A stretch of 64,000 nt of DNA from NCBI GenBank assembly GCA_963575645.1, contig OY754469.1, positions 48,318,753 to 48,382,752 on the forward strand, given 5' to 3'. Numbering within the stretch: the first letter of the stretch is position 1; the number at the start of each line of letters is the position of its first letter. The stretch comes from Xanthostigma xanthostigma (taxonomy: Eukaryota; Arthropoda; Insecta; Raphidioptera; Raphidiidae). Of the stretch, positions 11,704 to 23,224 are shown piece by piece. Made by a program: the position numbers and the translations under genes. Below the pieces are notes generated by a model that was given only the letters and a program-made list of their open reading frames with translations, searched no databases and was not told the DNA's origin.

Positions 11704-13814
11704 GGGTATGCTTGCTATAAGTGAAAGTGTCTGCAGTTCAGAGAGAGAACGCTGCAGAAAACCCAGAAAACCAGATAGTTGTTTACTCAAATCAGCATTG
11801 TTTTGTATCATTAGTTACCATAGAGATAAGGAACTTTTCTCTCTCTGTATTGCAGACATTTTCACGGCTCACTCGCGTACTCTAGTCTAATATCTCTATG
11901 GTGGAAACTGACTTCGTCATTTTGGGGAAAGAAAAACAGCAGACAAATGCTCGATTATTATTTCTTGTATTTGTATTGATGTAATCATTCCATTTCATTA
12001 ATTTAATAGTTTGTAGCCACGTTTTGTATGGGAGTTCTTACCGAAACTAAATTGTCAGAACGAAACAAATTGCCTCGATCTATCGAAAGTTATCTAAAAT
12101 CATTTTGAAAACACTATAGAGCTAGTGACAAAATCACTAAATTGGCAGCTATAACTACACAGACGAGATGCAACCTACTTCCTCCTAATATAAGTAAGAT
12201 AAAGAGAGAGAGATAAAGGACGAGTGAGATACACAGAGCTCCTGTGTTGTGTTCGTGCGGCACAGCAGTCGGCGACTTCACGTGCCCCGACTGCAAATCC
12301 AGCGCTCATCTCACGAGTGCTCTTAGATTTTGGCTTCGTATCCACTTCTCTATAAAAAGCTTTCCACTAAATTAACAACGTTTCGTTCATAAAAACCTAA
12401 GTGGAGAACGCGAACAGGTTACTCCGAAGTGTTTATTCGAGTCGCGTTATATCTCTGAATGAATTGACGCTTTTTAAAAATGAATTCAAATACTTAGTGT
12501 TTTTTATTAGCAAAATCCTACATAATTTAATGAAAAGAGGTCGCATGACATGAAAAATGATATTAGTTATCGTTGATCAATAATATAAATAAATGATCAT
12601 ATCTCTGAAACTGAAATTGATACAAGGTTGCGGATGGTCGGAAACGATTCAGAATGATTTTTTCTATAAATTCGGTTCATATAAAACTGGCCAAGAATCA
12701 GTAGCTATTGTAGTTTTCGAGTTATAGCGTTTTTAATTTTTTCAAGAAAAATTTAAAAAAGTGCGCTGAATCGAATGAGCACAAGCGCAGAACTGTATCT
12801 CTTCTGGTTTCGAAGTTATGAGCATTTGAAAGTTTGAAAATTTCAAACGCGATTATCTCCGAAACTAGACAAGATACGGAGCTATGCCTGTGCTCATTGG
12901 ATTCAGCGTGTCAAAATCTGCCGGGTAACCGTAATATCGACCCGTTCTGGGAGACTTCGATTTTGAAAATTTTTACAGGGGGGGGCCGACGATTATTTTT
13001 TCATTTTAAATAAAGTGCAGTATCGACTGGAAATTTATATAATATATGGTTGAAAATGACTTGGTCCTATGCAAAAAATCATGCTGAATTGAATGAGCGT
13101 ATCTAGAAGTCTGTAGCTATTGTAGTTTTCAAGTTATAGCGTTTTTAATTTTTTCAAGAAATATTTATAAAAACGTGTCTAACTCCTAAACCAAAGGAGA
13201 TACAGAGTTGCGTGATTTTTTCCATAAGTACACATAATATTAACCGTATCGGAAGGCTCTTAGTGCCTCAAAAAGCCGCTGATTTGCGAAAACATCGAAA
13301 AACTTTAATTTTTTTAATTTTTTGATTAAAATAAAAGTGTCACGGATATGCCCGAATTTACGTGACCTTATAGAAAAAAGTCGATTGGACGCAAGCGCAA
13401 ATTCGTGACTTGATTAGTTTAGATGCTACGACGGTTTAACCCATTTCAGCTGCGTTCACAACATTATTGTACCGATACCTAGAGGTGAGGTGTTGCACTG
13501 GCTCGTGTACTGTCTCACTATGTCTGATTGAACGTGTAGGAGAGGCAGCGGTACACCGTTAGTAAATCTGCGACCGATATCGCAGATATAAACTGCGGCT
13601 CGCCTTGTGCCCGCTTCTGCCCTTATCCGACACCTCGGTTTGTGTTTGTATATCTACCTTAACGAACACACACTCAGTGTATTCGTGTCAAATGGCTACA
13701 TAGGCCACCAGCGTTTGATATATCGCTGATTGTTTCTTATTTTTCATTTGATATAATTTTTCTTTTGCACATCTTATAAAATGACTGCTTTACTTGGATG
13801 TTTTTTTCATTTTA
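11704..13814. other. non-coding; contains a spaced direct repeat
   Basis: No gene supported. The block 'TAGCTATTGTAGTTTTC' + 'AGTTATAGCGTTTTTAATTT' occurs at about 12701-12750 and again at about 13112-13165, so 12600-13430 is probably an old repeat element. 13440-13700 is somewhat GC-richer, without recognisable coding. Confidence 0.4.
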
Positions 13815-14140
13815 AAGTGAAACTTTTATTCTATCGCCCCGAATTTTTCTGGCCGTCTATTGCATGTCGCATTACAGGCGGCCGCGGAGTATGGGTAAAG
13901 TGAAAGGCGTTCGGAGTAGGCGCTCGGTAGAGCAGCCAAGGCCAATATGGCGGCGCCCGTGGTTAGCATCAGCTGACCGAGTAGTATGTATAACACATAG
14001 TCTGTCTGTCATGCGGGCAAGTGCTATACAGTGTTTACATGTTTTTATTCGTGTATTCATGTGAATATTGTTGTTTATAATTAATCGTGATGGATAAGTG
14101 TCTACAATCCAACGCCTACAATCCAATAAAAGTTTCACTT
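13815..14140. mobile_element. putative MITE with AAGTGAAACTTTTATT ends
   Basis: The left end 'AAGTGAAACTTTTATT' at 13815 is the exact reverse complement of the right end at 14125-14140. The centre is GC-richer than its surroundings, includes a GCGGCCGC octamer, and leaves open frames on both strands (66 and 88 codons) with no motif. No clear target duplication was seen. Confidence 0.5.
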
Positions 14141-14180
14141 GCGTCGTGGTTTCTTAAAACCACACAACTGTTTTTTTTTC

Positions 14181-14686
14181 GGTCCCATTGGTTAAAATTT
14201 TGGCATTGGACCTAAAAAATTTTCCCAAGATTTCATCTTCCTAGATCAAACCTGTGAACAGCGAAAACCGAGTTTGTTTCCCATTTTACTCAAACATGGA
14301 TATCTGGTAAAACATTTTTTTTAAATTTTTTTATAGCAGCATTGCGCAGGGAATTAAATTTCTCACGAAAAATGGCCTTAGTACTAAATCCGTGGATTCA
14401 TTATTTTCAAATTACTTAAGCGAAATCCGATTTTTATGAGAATGTTTAAACGATCATATCTTTGAAAATAATGAATTCAGGGATCTTATACTAAGCACCT
14501 TTTTTGGAGGAAATTTAATTCTCTACAAAATGCTGCTATCAAAAATTTAAAAAAAATGTCTACAAGCTATCCAGGTTTGAGTAAAAACGTCGTTTTTTCT
14601 ATGTTTATTTAAATGGAGAGATGGTTTGATGAAACTTTGGGAGAATTTTTTTTCATTCCAATGCTAAAACATTAGCCAATGGGACC
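14181..14686. mobile_element. fold-back element, long inverted arms
   Basis: The left end 'GGTCCCATTGG' pairs with the right end 'CCAATGGGACC'. Pairing continues inward through imperfect arms, for example 'TAGCAGCATT..GCAGGGAATTAAATTTC' against 'GAAATTTAATTCTCTACAAA', so most of the 506 bp could fold back. Non-coding. Confidence 0.7.
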
Positions 14687-15216
14687 TAAAAAAACATGGT
14701 ACACTTAAATAACATTATTGATAAATTCTCTAGCGCTGTTAGATTGAAGAATACGGCATGGATAATAATGAAAATTAATTTATATATTAATGAATTGATT
14801 GGCAACCTAATCCATAAATTGATCCACTTAAATTATAGAGTTATTAATTTGTATTTCTCATCGTCTGACGTTTCTTCTTATTTTAATATTCACGTATATC
14901 GGGTTAGCAATGCAGACGCGACGAACCATAGTAACGAACTATGCACAAGTTATCTTATTTTATCACCGCGATCGTGACATTTGGCAACAGTTTAGCTCCA
15001 GCCACTTTCACATAACTATTGATCAAAAAATGTGTACGAAAATATAAATGAAATGAAATAAAATATAATGTAAAAATAAATGCAAACGATAGGCCAGCCT
15101 ATTAACGACATATGTAACGATTTGGCTTGAACATACAGCGTGCATATGTTTCTGTATATATACCAGCGTTTGCTAAACTGGGGTCCCTGAGAATCCACGT
15201 TTTGGAAACGCTGTTA

Positions 15217-15673
15217 TACAGCGTGTCCACGAAAGTTCTTTACAAATGGAATGTTTTTTTATTAACTATTGGAGCAAAAATTTTTTCTGTGGAAAAGTTC
15301 TGCTTCGTCCAAAACCTCTAAATCACCAAAGAAAATTTTAGAAGGAGAACTTTTCTTTGAATGGAGAAAGATGGAGGACATGTTGAATTATGAATTCTGA
15401 ATAAATAATTACTTAGAAGTTAGTTATGTTATTATTTTGAATTAAATTTGATTATGTAACTAATTTTGCGAAAATCTTGAATATCACAGATAATTTTTAT
15501 TTTTAGTAAAATAAAACTTTTTGATTTCCCTCGTATTACTTTAGGCCGAAAAAAATTTTCTTTGGTGTTTTAGAGGTTTTGGACGAAGCATAACTTTTCC
15601 ACTGAAAAAAAATTTGCTCCAATAATTAATAAAAAAAATTCCATTTGTAAAGAGCTTCCGTGGACACGCTGTA
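15217..15673. mobile_element. MITE with 'TACAGCGTGTCCACG' ends
   Basis: The left end 'TACAGCGTGTCCACGAAAGT' mirrors the right end 'CTTCCGTGGACACGCTGTA'. Inverted arms extend over 100 bp through 'CAAATGGAA' and 'GAGGTTTTGGACGAAGCA' blocks. The bases TA at both edges suit a TA target. Non-coding, 457 bp. Superfamily probable Tc1/mariner-like but not proven. Confidence 0.7.
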
Positions 15674-16143
15674 TGCAGTCCGCGGACTCACTTTTAGTTT
15701 AAGTGGGCAAATCTATACAGAAATTAGCGCCCTCCGGCAAACAATGATAATCAGCGATTTGGAAAACAAGTTTGTAAGTGAGCAAAGGTGTACATTATAC
15801 ATGTACGGTTTTTTATGCTGTCCGACAAGCTGTGTTAATGATACTACACACTACCATGGTCGTATCGATAATGGGGCAAGCGGGGCGGTGCCCCTAACAA
15901 CAAGGTGCGCCGAAGGGACCTCTTTTCGTTGCCTACTTTTTAGAGGTTCGAATGTGTCCACACTCGTTTTCCACAAATTACCTCTAGAATTGTATGTAAA
16001 AAAACCCATTTAAAAAATTGTATTTTTGTTGTTTTTATATTTTATAAAGTGCAAAAATATTACAAATATTGTTACAACGATAACAAATGAGATTTTACGT
16101 AGGGGTCCCTAATTTTCTTGGGGCCCCCGAGGTTACGGCCCTG
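15674..16143. other. hAT-like remnant, end at about 16143
   Basis: The block ends 'GGGGCCCCCGAGGTTACGG' then CCCTG, so reversed it begins CAGGGCCGTAACC, a plausible hAT terminal repeat. An open frame of 117 codons (15660-16013) starts inside the neighbouring MITE and has no transposase motif. The left limit is not defined. Confidence 0.3.
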
Positions 16144-17048
16144 CACACTACAAAAGTGAAAATTTCTGACGCAAAATCTACTTCAAAATTTTTATAAATT
16201 ATTGACATTTACATTTCAAAAAAAAACAGCAACAATAAATAATTAAATAGTTGGCAAAACCAAAAGTGCACATCCCGCAAGTTTTCCACTGTATGATAAA
16301 AAAATAACAATTAAAAAATATTTTTAATAAATTTAAAAAGATTTAAAAATTTAAAGAAATAAATAATTAAAAATTGAAAAAATATTTTTTTTAAGTTTGC
16401 AAAAATTAAAAAAATTAAGAACTATACATAATATAATATATAATTAATATCAAGTGGAATAAAATAAAACAAAATAAAAAGAAAAAAATCAATGATATCG
16501 TAAGGAATCGAACCCAGGACCTTGCCCTTGGGGATCCAACGGCATAACCATTACACCACGGCTGCCTAATACGTGTAGTGGTGTTATCACGGTATACAAG
16601 TGTAGCACTTGTTTTATGGATTACACTATATTTGCACAATATTGTTTTTAAACTATTAGCTGTCAAAAATAATAAAAAATAAAACTGTTTATAAAAATTA
16701 AACTACTGAACACATTTTAGTGAATTTAAATAGGGTTCTGGTCTGATAGTAAACAAAGTGAATAAAATATAACCCAAGGCAATCTGACCAAAATTGCGAT
16801 CTGTAGAGTCGTGACGTACGTACATACGTACATACGTACAGACCAACCGACAACTGCTGTTTGTGATTTTCAATTACAATTTTAATAGTATTTATGAACT
16901 CAAATTGATTTAAAAATGGTTCTATTTTATAGATTAGAATCTCCTCTTTTCAAAAAGCTTCAATTTGAATGGATTTCGTGTGAAATTAACTTAGATATAA
17001 CTTCTTATATGAACGAAAGTCAGCTCTGACGCACAAAGCGATAATAAA
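16144..17048. other. AT-rich; ACGT-type microsatellite
   Basis: Apart from the tRNA-like block, this interval holds only poly-A/T-rich sequence and a 'ACGTACATACGTACATACGT' run near 16814-16840. Confidence 0.4.
16497..16567 (-). repeat. tRNA-like sequence, SINE head or tRNA pseudogene
   Basis: The minus strand reads 'GGCAGCCGTGGTGTAATGG' ... 'GTCCTGGGTTCGATTCC', with a clear A-box-like segment (TGGTGTAATGG) and a canonical B box (GGTTCGATTCC). Of common tRNAs, the D-arm is nearest to tRNA-Gly(TCC). The acceptor stem does not pair well, so it is not called a functional tRNA. Confidence 0.5.
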
Positions 17049-17077
17049 GCACATACCGCTAGTTTAGCGGTATGTGC
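17049..17077. other. perfect 13-bp hairpin
   Basis: GCACATACCGCTA, loop GTT, TAGCGGTATGTGC: an uninterrupted 13-bp stem with a 3-nt loop in otherwise unstructured DNA. It could be a small fold-back relic or a transcribed hairpin; nothing nearby decides. Confidence 0.6.
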
Positions 17078-17497
17078 AATTACTCTGAGGGTTTCGTAGG
17101 CGAAAAAGTTTAGGAGACGCTGGTTTATATAGGTATATATAGCCGACCTGCATAGGACTCCACTAAAGCTGATAAAATATTTATAAAAACACACATATAG
17201 AAGATCATAAAGCACATGTTTTCTGACACAAGTTTGCCTCTGGAACAAGCGTTAGTGCTTTTTTATATTTCCCAAGTTTTTATTGAATTAACTTTTACGT
17301 TATGTTTACTCTTTTAGATGACTTCTGGTACTAATGATACAAATGCAATAAGCTAAATTGTCTGGTCATTAAACGCGCTATAAAGCATTCTGATTTATTT
17401 AAGCAGACAAATTGTTTTAATTGTAATCAGTGGCGGCCCCTTCTTTTAGATTGTTTCCCATAAAAATATTTTTTGTACATCTAATAAATATAATAAA

Positions 17498-18105
17498 CTA
17501 GCGGTCCCGTCCGGTTTCACCCGGGTGTAAAAGAACGAATGGGGAAGGGAGGAACATGAGTACACACATTCATCTTAGTTTACCGAGATGAATGTTGTGT
17601 CCAAATTTCATGATGATCGGAGTTACCGTTCAAAAGTTTTTATCGATAAAAAAGCAGCATTTATACTTTTTTAAATAATTTTTGTTTAATGAATTAAATA
17701 AACTTAAAATACATTTAAATGTAAGCCTTAGAAGAAAGCAATGTAGAAAATAAAGAAAAATAAAAATATATTCGCCCAACTTGGGGCTCGAACCCACGAC
17801 CCTGATATTGACAGTCGCATGCTCCACCGATTGAGCCAACCGGGGTTGTGTACTCAGAACGCTAATATGAGTATATTTAGTTAGTGCATTTCACCTGAAT
17901 AGAAATGTATTTTTGAGATACATTTTGCAACATTTTTCATTAATGCTCCGCTCCTAAGGTCGTAGCGTGATATTAAATAGCCTATAGCCTTCCTCGATAA
18001 ATGGGCTATCCAACATTTTTTTTCAATTTGAACCAGTAGTTCCTGATATTAGCGCATTCAAACAAACATACAAACAAACTCTTCAGCTTTATACATTAGT
18101 ATAGA
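17498..18105 (-). mobile_element. Helitron (family H1) with tRNA-Lys-like module
   Basis: On the minus strand it runs from TC ('TCTATACTAATGTATAAAGC') to CTAG ('GGACGGGACCGCTAG'), between host A and T, as Helitrons insert. The 5' text continues 'TGAAGAGTTTGTTTG', 'GGAACTACTGGTTCAAATTG', 'TTATCGAGGAAGGCTATAGG'. It is 608 bp and non-autonomous (no Rep/helicase). A 73-nt tRNA-Lys-like sequence sits at 17773-17845 in the same sense. This is the only full-length H1 copy with the module. Confidence 0.8.
17773..17845 (-). pseudogene. tRNA-Lys(CTT)-like pseudogene inside a Helitron
   Basis: Seventy-three nucleotides that align along their length with an insect tRNA-Lys(CTT): D-arm 'TGGCTCAATCGG.GGAGCATG', T-arm 'GTGGGTTCGAGCCCC', end 'TTGGGCG'. 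The anticodon arm has drifted to 'CGACTGTCAATATCA', so the Lys anticodon is lost and the stem no longer pairs. A and B boxes look usable for RNA polymerase III. The same module at the same Helitron position appears at 39645-39716 and 61273-61345. Confidence 0.75.
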
Positions 18106-18186
18106 TTTAATTTATACCTCGCAATCCGATTTCATTATATATCACAAAATTACGGCCCGCAACAGAGAAAACGCAGATCGCAAGTG

Positions 18187-18318
18187 CAGTGTTTGAACGA
18201 TAACTCCGATCATCATGAAATTTGGACACAACATTCATCTCGCTAAACTAAGATGAATGTGCGTACTAATGTCCCTCCCATTCTTTTGCACTCGGGTGAA
18301 ACCGGGCGGGATCGCTAG
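18187..18318 (+). mobile_element. Helitron H1, 3' fragment
   Basis: Only the last 130 bp are left: 'CGATCATCATGAAATTTGG', 'AAACTAAGATGAATGTG' and the end 'GGGCGGGATCGCTAG'. It lies in the opposite orientation to 17498-18105, about 80 bp away. Confidence 0.75.
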
Positions 18319-18743
18319 TTACGAATAAACCTTGATGTAAGCTCCACAAAAAGTTGAAAACGCAATCATCACGGACCGATTGGTCCGTCCGTCAGAGCAA
18401 TCGGCCTAAAGAAAGAAGCGGTTGCGATTTTCTAAACCTATTTTCCTTTTATTCATTCAAAAGCCATCTCTGTGAAATGGAAGAGGCAAGAAAAGGGAGA
18501 AACGAGCTAAAGGCCTCCCATCTAGCGTGAAGGGAATAATACACGGTACGGTTACGGTGATGGATTTCATACTTTCGTGCGGCATTGACGTTATTGCTCC
18601 CAATCAGACATTTCACTCTCTCGTTCGAAAACCGAGCCCACATTCTTTACACGCAGCTTGTTTATGTTGCTAAATTGCCGCAATTATGTCGCTGTATTTT
18701 TACTTACTTCTTATACAGAATGCCTTTTTTAAACCCATTTTTA

Positions 18744-19109
18744 TAGTCAGAGTGCCCGTCGGCAAAAATTTTACTGACACATACCTACTCTCACCAAACT
18801 GTGTATATGGCTTCATTAGGCCTAGTCTGACACCTATTTCTTCTATGACTTTTCTTGATTTTGCGACGTTTTCCCTCTAAATTTTCCGAAAGATGTTTTG
18901 ACGACATGTAAAAATTTATAGATACTGTTTGTTTTTTTAATTGAATAGCTTAAAAACTTCAACCAAACGCTAAAATAATGTTCTTGACAAATAACATGAA
19001 CCATTTAAAATGCCTGACACCTCGAATATGTTCGACATATTCGAGGTGTCAGACATTTTAAATGGTTCATGTTATTTGTCAGAGAACATAATTTTAGCGT
19101 TTTGGTTGA
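18744..19109 (+). mobile_element. hairpin-ended repeat family, copy B
   Basis: Begins 'TAGTCAGAGTGCCCGTCGGC' like copy A. It ends in a long hairpin with arms 18959-19031 and 19035-19109, near-perfect over more than 70 bp, around the centre 'GAATATGT-TCG-ACATATTC'. Only two or three mismatches or single-base gaps were seen in the arms. No coding. Confidence 0.8.
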
Positions 19110-19113
19110 TGTA

Positions 19114-19268
19114 TATATATGTTACGGCTAAAGGTAGGTGTGAAAATAAACTTTAGATTAGCCGGCTAAACTTAGGTTTATATTCGAGAAGCAGCTAAAG
19201 ATAAACCTAAGTTTAGCCGGCTAATCTTAAGTTTATGTTCACTCCTACCTTTAGCCGTAACATATATA
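19114..19268. mobile_element. 155-bp palindromic MITE
   Basis: The ends 'TATATATGTTACGGCTAAAG' and its complement at 19249-19268 open arms of about 65-70 bp, with internal 'TTAGCCGGCTAA' palindromes in both. The loop is 'CGAGAAGCAGC'-like, near 19185. It directly follows hairpin copy B. Confidence 0.75.
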
Positions 19269-20229
19269 AACAGTATTTGATGTTCGTTAACGTGCATGCA
19301 TAATGGAAAAGTCAAAAAACTAGTCCGAGAAAATTTTGTGATCGTGTTCAAAAGCAAACCTATGCAATATTCGTGTCAAATATCTTTGAATACAAGCTTT
19401 TCTTATAGGTATATTATATAGATCTTATCGTTAGTTCATTGGGTCTTACATGTGTAACAAACGAGTTTGGGATGCCCCGGTTGCAGACTTTTACAGGAAT
19501 GTTTCGCTAACATTGAATATTTAGTGTTCTGCATTTCGCTGGCCCGTACATATTCACTTATTGTGTTTGTATACATGTACACACAATACACATACACACC
19601 TACGTATATCAGGCATGCGGAAATTGATTTTCCCACAGCATTTCTGTGGTTATATATGAAAGTGGTTTATGTCAAAATAAAATCAAACAGTCGCAAGAAT
19701 TTTGAAAAACAGAATAGACTGCTAGCTTTTAGAATTAAAAAATAGGTCAAGTGAGAGCCGAACTCGCGTGGAAAGGGTTCTGTACCCTTCCGTTTCCCGT
19801 GAGAGCTTTAAGACTTAAGATTTTCGTTTAGATTTTCCTGTTAAACTATAAGTGAGGTGCCTTATATTCTTTATATTTTTTTCTCAAAATTTTAGGTTAT
19901 AAAGTCACAGAGATACGGGAGGGTTGCTTTGTTTTGGTATATTTTTTTAATAACTATTAATTTCAAAATTATAACCTGTATTTGTATTTCTTATGACGAC
20001 CCTTTTTATTTGATACGTCACAGTAAAAAAATGAAGATGAATTGAGCGTAAACATTTCCACTTGAAAAATATATATTTTTAAAATGTTTTAATTTCCCCC
20101 TCAAAATTGGACTTCGTTTGTCACGCTATATATCCGTGATTAGATCGTTTAACTTTGTATATGTACCAAATTTCAATTTTTTTCGTCCAGTAACTTCGAA
20201 GCCACAAAGGCCGAAAGTGTGGTGTATAC

Positions 20230-20570
20230 TATTTTTTTCTTCATACCTCAGTCGTAAGCCCGCTTATTAAATACATTAATTAATTACTTATTAATTACAT
20301 AAAAACACAGATAAATTCCAAGCTAAAAACTGTGAGGTTTCGCGTAAAAACACGAATGACAGCTGTCGCGACTATAAGCTAAAATGTAACAGAGTTGCTA
20401 TGGAAACGACATCTAAACCACAGTTGATTGGTTGTTTTTGCTTTACTACCGCCCGAACGTACGAACTTCCCGCATTGGTGCGTGTAATCCCAACAAAGAA
20501 TAAATTTTAGACTTTCTGCCTTACAATTGATGCCGAAAGTATGCACTTTCCAAGTATGAAGAAAAAAATA
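20230..20570. mobile_element. TIR element with 'CTTCATAC' ends
   Basis: Left 'ATTTTTTTCTTCATACCT', right reverse-complemented 'ATTTTTTTCTTCATACTT'. About 340 bp. The right-hand 100 bp recur, inverted, at 7841-7945. A 68-codon open frame overlaps but has no motif. Confidence 0.5.
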
Positions 20571-20608
20571 TGTAAATAAGTTCATACATTGTCAATAACA
20601 TAATAAAA

Positions 20609-21213
20609 TCTTTATATATAAAAATTACGTGTCACGTTGTTTGTCCGATGTTTGTCCGCGATGAACTCCTAAACTACTGAACCGATTTTAAATTTGATTT
20701 GCACACCGTGTGCAATTCGACCCAACTTGAAAGATAGGATAGCTTACATTTCAATTTATAGTCGCAATATTATTTTATTGCAAATTATTTGTCTATTCCT
20801 TGACAGTCAAAATAGAACCATATAAGATGGCGAACCTGTTGACTGGATTGAGTGAATATTTAATAGATGGCGCAACGAACTTAACAACCATATAATTGGC
20901 TGTTGACTGGATTGAGTGAATATTCAATAGATGGCGCAACAAACTTAACAACCATATAAGATGATTGAGTGAATATTCAATAGATGGCGCAACGAACTTA
21001 ACAACCATATATCTAGATCGAGGATGTAAAAAACTGAATATCGTTTAAAACTGCTCGGCACGACGGCGCAGCCGGAGTGCTCGACATACACACATATACG
21101 CCCATGTATATTTTAAAATAGCTAGCAATTAATAAAATAGATAGATAGATGTTCCAATTAAATTGTTTTATTATTTCACTTTATACGTAGCGAAGCACGT
21201 ACAGGGCCGCTAG
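20609..21213 (+). mobile_element. Helitron (family H2), non-autonomous
   Basis: It starts TC ('TCTTTATATATAAAAATTAC') after an A and ends 'ACAGGGCCGCTAG' before a T. 'GATGAACTCCTAAACTACTG' near the 5' end and 'GTAGCGAAGCACG' near the 3' end are typical of insect Helitrons. 605 bp, no Rep/helicase. It carries an internal tandem array. Confidence 0.75.
20815..21010. repeat. tandem repeat inside Helitron H2
   Basis: A unit of about 50-70 bp with 'ATTGAGTGAATATTCAATAG' and 'ATGGCGCAACGAACTTAAC', bounded by 'AACCATATAA'. Three copies, of unequal spacing because part of the unit is missing from the third. Confidence 0.8.
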
Positions 21214-21549
21214 TTGTTATATAAAGTTTTAAAAAAAGTAGACGCTATTGATCTCAGCTGTCGACTGCAATCTGCAAGCAATTAAGTTTCTGATATCTAG
21301 TAATGAATGTATAATGTGAAATAAGCCACTTCACGATGTGACCACAAATATATCGCCTATATTGTGGCTTCGTTTGCCTGCTCCGGTGCTCCGGTCTCTG
21401 TGTCTCCGCTCTGCATGTAAGCACACACATGAATCGCATTCACTATCAATACCGGAAATATCGGTACGCTCCGGGCGTAGGTGCGCTTTTAGACTATGAG
21501 GTTGCATTGACGAGTAATGCCTATATTCAAATTATATTGCGTTTATTTA

Positions 21550-22451
21550 GGGTAGGACGGGGGAATGGCGTTCACTTAAGGAAAACATGGTGTATTTTTT
21601 AAATTATTTATTATAAATCAAAATTAACAAGAGTAACAAAGTCTTTAATTATCGAGTAATCAACAATTTAACAACAAAAGCATATATCTTTCACCTACTA
21701 GTAGTAGGAAAACATTATTAAAAAAACATGTTTGAGCGGCATTGCCTCTGACTTTGGGTAATGCCGCTCAGGGTCTCATAAAGAAGTGTACCCAATCCAA
21801 TCTGGCTGTTATGCTGCTTTGATCAAAATTGTTTTTGATATTGTTGCGCTCAGCAAATTTATAAACAAGTTTACGCAAATCTGCAACATTGAGTCCATAA
21901 TATAGCGAGCCCAGCAAATTAACTTGTTCAGCAATTTCAGTTTCTTGCTGTTGGGTGGAAACGGGCTTCTTCGGTCCAAGCCGCTTTAGCGGTGGTTCTT
22001 TGCCGATTTCTTGGCATATCTATCTACAACAATAAAAAAATAAGTCACTAAGGGGTAATGGTGCTCAGATGAGCGGTATAACCCCAACCGGTCGTTTTGT
22101 AATTAATTTGAAATTTTAAAAATATCATACACGATTGTTGAAAATTGATTGCAATATCACAAAATAGAATAGTTTATTGGCAGAAAAGTAAAATTAGTAA
22201 TTAAATAAGCATTAAGGTTTTGGACTTACCGACAAAAAACACCTAATTAAAAATTAGATCAGTGCGGCCGCAAACGAAGAAACGCTCTTCACGGTCGCAT
22301 GACGCGAGCTGACTGTCCGTTTGCATCGCTGTCTATTAGAGGCCCCCTCCCCTCGCGCTTCACGTGACGTGACGTGTTGCTACCTTTCTTTTTGACAGAG
22401 TTACAGGGGTGAGCGCCATTACCCAGTGAGCGCCATTCCCCCTCCCTCCCC
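21550..22451 (-). mobile_element. pogo-like DNA transposon, internally deleted
   Basis: TA flanks both ends (21548-21549 and 22452-22453). Left 'GGGTAGGACGGGGGAATGGC' matches the reverse complement of the right, 'GGGGAGGGAGGGGGAATGGC', at 17 of 20 positions or so. The right end repeats the motif once more ('GTAATGGCGCTCAC'). 902 bp long. A broken pogo/Tigger-type transposase lies inside on the minus strand, in line with the TA duplication. Confidence 0.75.
21768..22017 (-). pseudogene. pogo/Tigger-like transposase N-terminal remnant
   Basis: A start at 22017 opens 'MPRNRQRTTAKAAWTEE', the usual beginning of pogo-family proteins with a Psq-type helix-turn-helix. In another frame, from about 21990 to the stop at 21768-21770, follows 'LYYGLNVADLRKLVYKFAE' and 'ITARLDWVHFFMRP', the second DNA-binding (CENP-B/Tigger) helix-turn-helix region. 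About 60 residues of the first HTH appear lost at the frame change, and the DDE catalytic domain is absent. The product cannot be an active transposase; its place within TA-flanked ends fits an internally deleted copy. Confidence 0.65.
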
Positions 22452-22453
22452 TA

Positions 22454-23224
22454 TAGCATCTAGGAGAAAATTCCTCTACTTTTTATTAAACTCTTATCAT
22501 TGAGATCGCGAAATCGGATTGTTCAAAAGTGTGTATGATATTGAAAAAATGACTAAAATTATACAAAACTGACAAATCAAATTGGTACACCAACACTGTC
22601 ACTCGCTAGGCTTAAACCCGAAACGTCCACTATCGCTGCGGATGAGTTATCAGTTAGTCTACAATGACACTACAGAACAATCAATATATAAAGCGTATTT
22701 GTAAATTGTAACTATATTTCACATGCTCCGAGAGCTATTTTTTTTTTTGCATAAGGCATCGCAGAATATGAACCTACCCTCGAGCAAGAGCTACTTGATA
22801 AAACATGTTTCTGTTGACATAAAGTATAAACAAAACCAGTATAGGTATTTTGAAAATGCAATTTTGATCTGTGGTATTTATTTACAACTATTAATATTGT
22901 TTTGAAATTGAACGGCTCAGAATAATTAGCCATTAACCTAGCTCTACTGAACTGTTTTTAACTTTTGCAATTTTTTTGTGCTTTAATGTTAATGAACATC
23001 GCCAACTTTCACATATATATAATGTTCGTAATGGTTCGGAGCAATGAAGAAAGCTTTTAAAGCCAGTATTTAAAAACATTGCATATCAATACGCGCAGTC
23101 GATTTATGCTTTTCAAATTATATTTATGTTATCTTGCGTAAGAGATACACCGAGTGTAACAGGCAATTTTCAACCTTATAATAATTTTAAAAAACCATGC
23201 ACACTATACCAGTGAATGCTTGAT
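22454..23224. other. no recognised feature
   Basis: AT-rich with short open frames on both strands and no motif. Confidence 0.4.

Noticed and set aside
15660..16013. 117-codon protein gene
   Set aside because: The start lies in a MITE terminal repeat and the frame crosses repeat junctions; no domain recognised.
16497..16567. Functional tRNA-Gly gene
   Set aside because: Good A and B boxes but a poor acceptor stem and an odd anticodon region; listed as a tRNA-like repeat.
17428..17497. hAT element starting CAGTGGCGGCCCC
   Set aside because: A short hAT-like start only; no second end or 8-bp duplication found before the Helitron at 17498.
17773..17845. Functional tRNA-Lys gene
   Set aside because: The anticodon arm no longer pairs and the anticodon is lost; it is part of a repeated Helitron.
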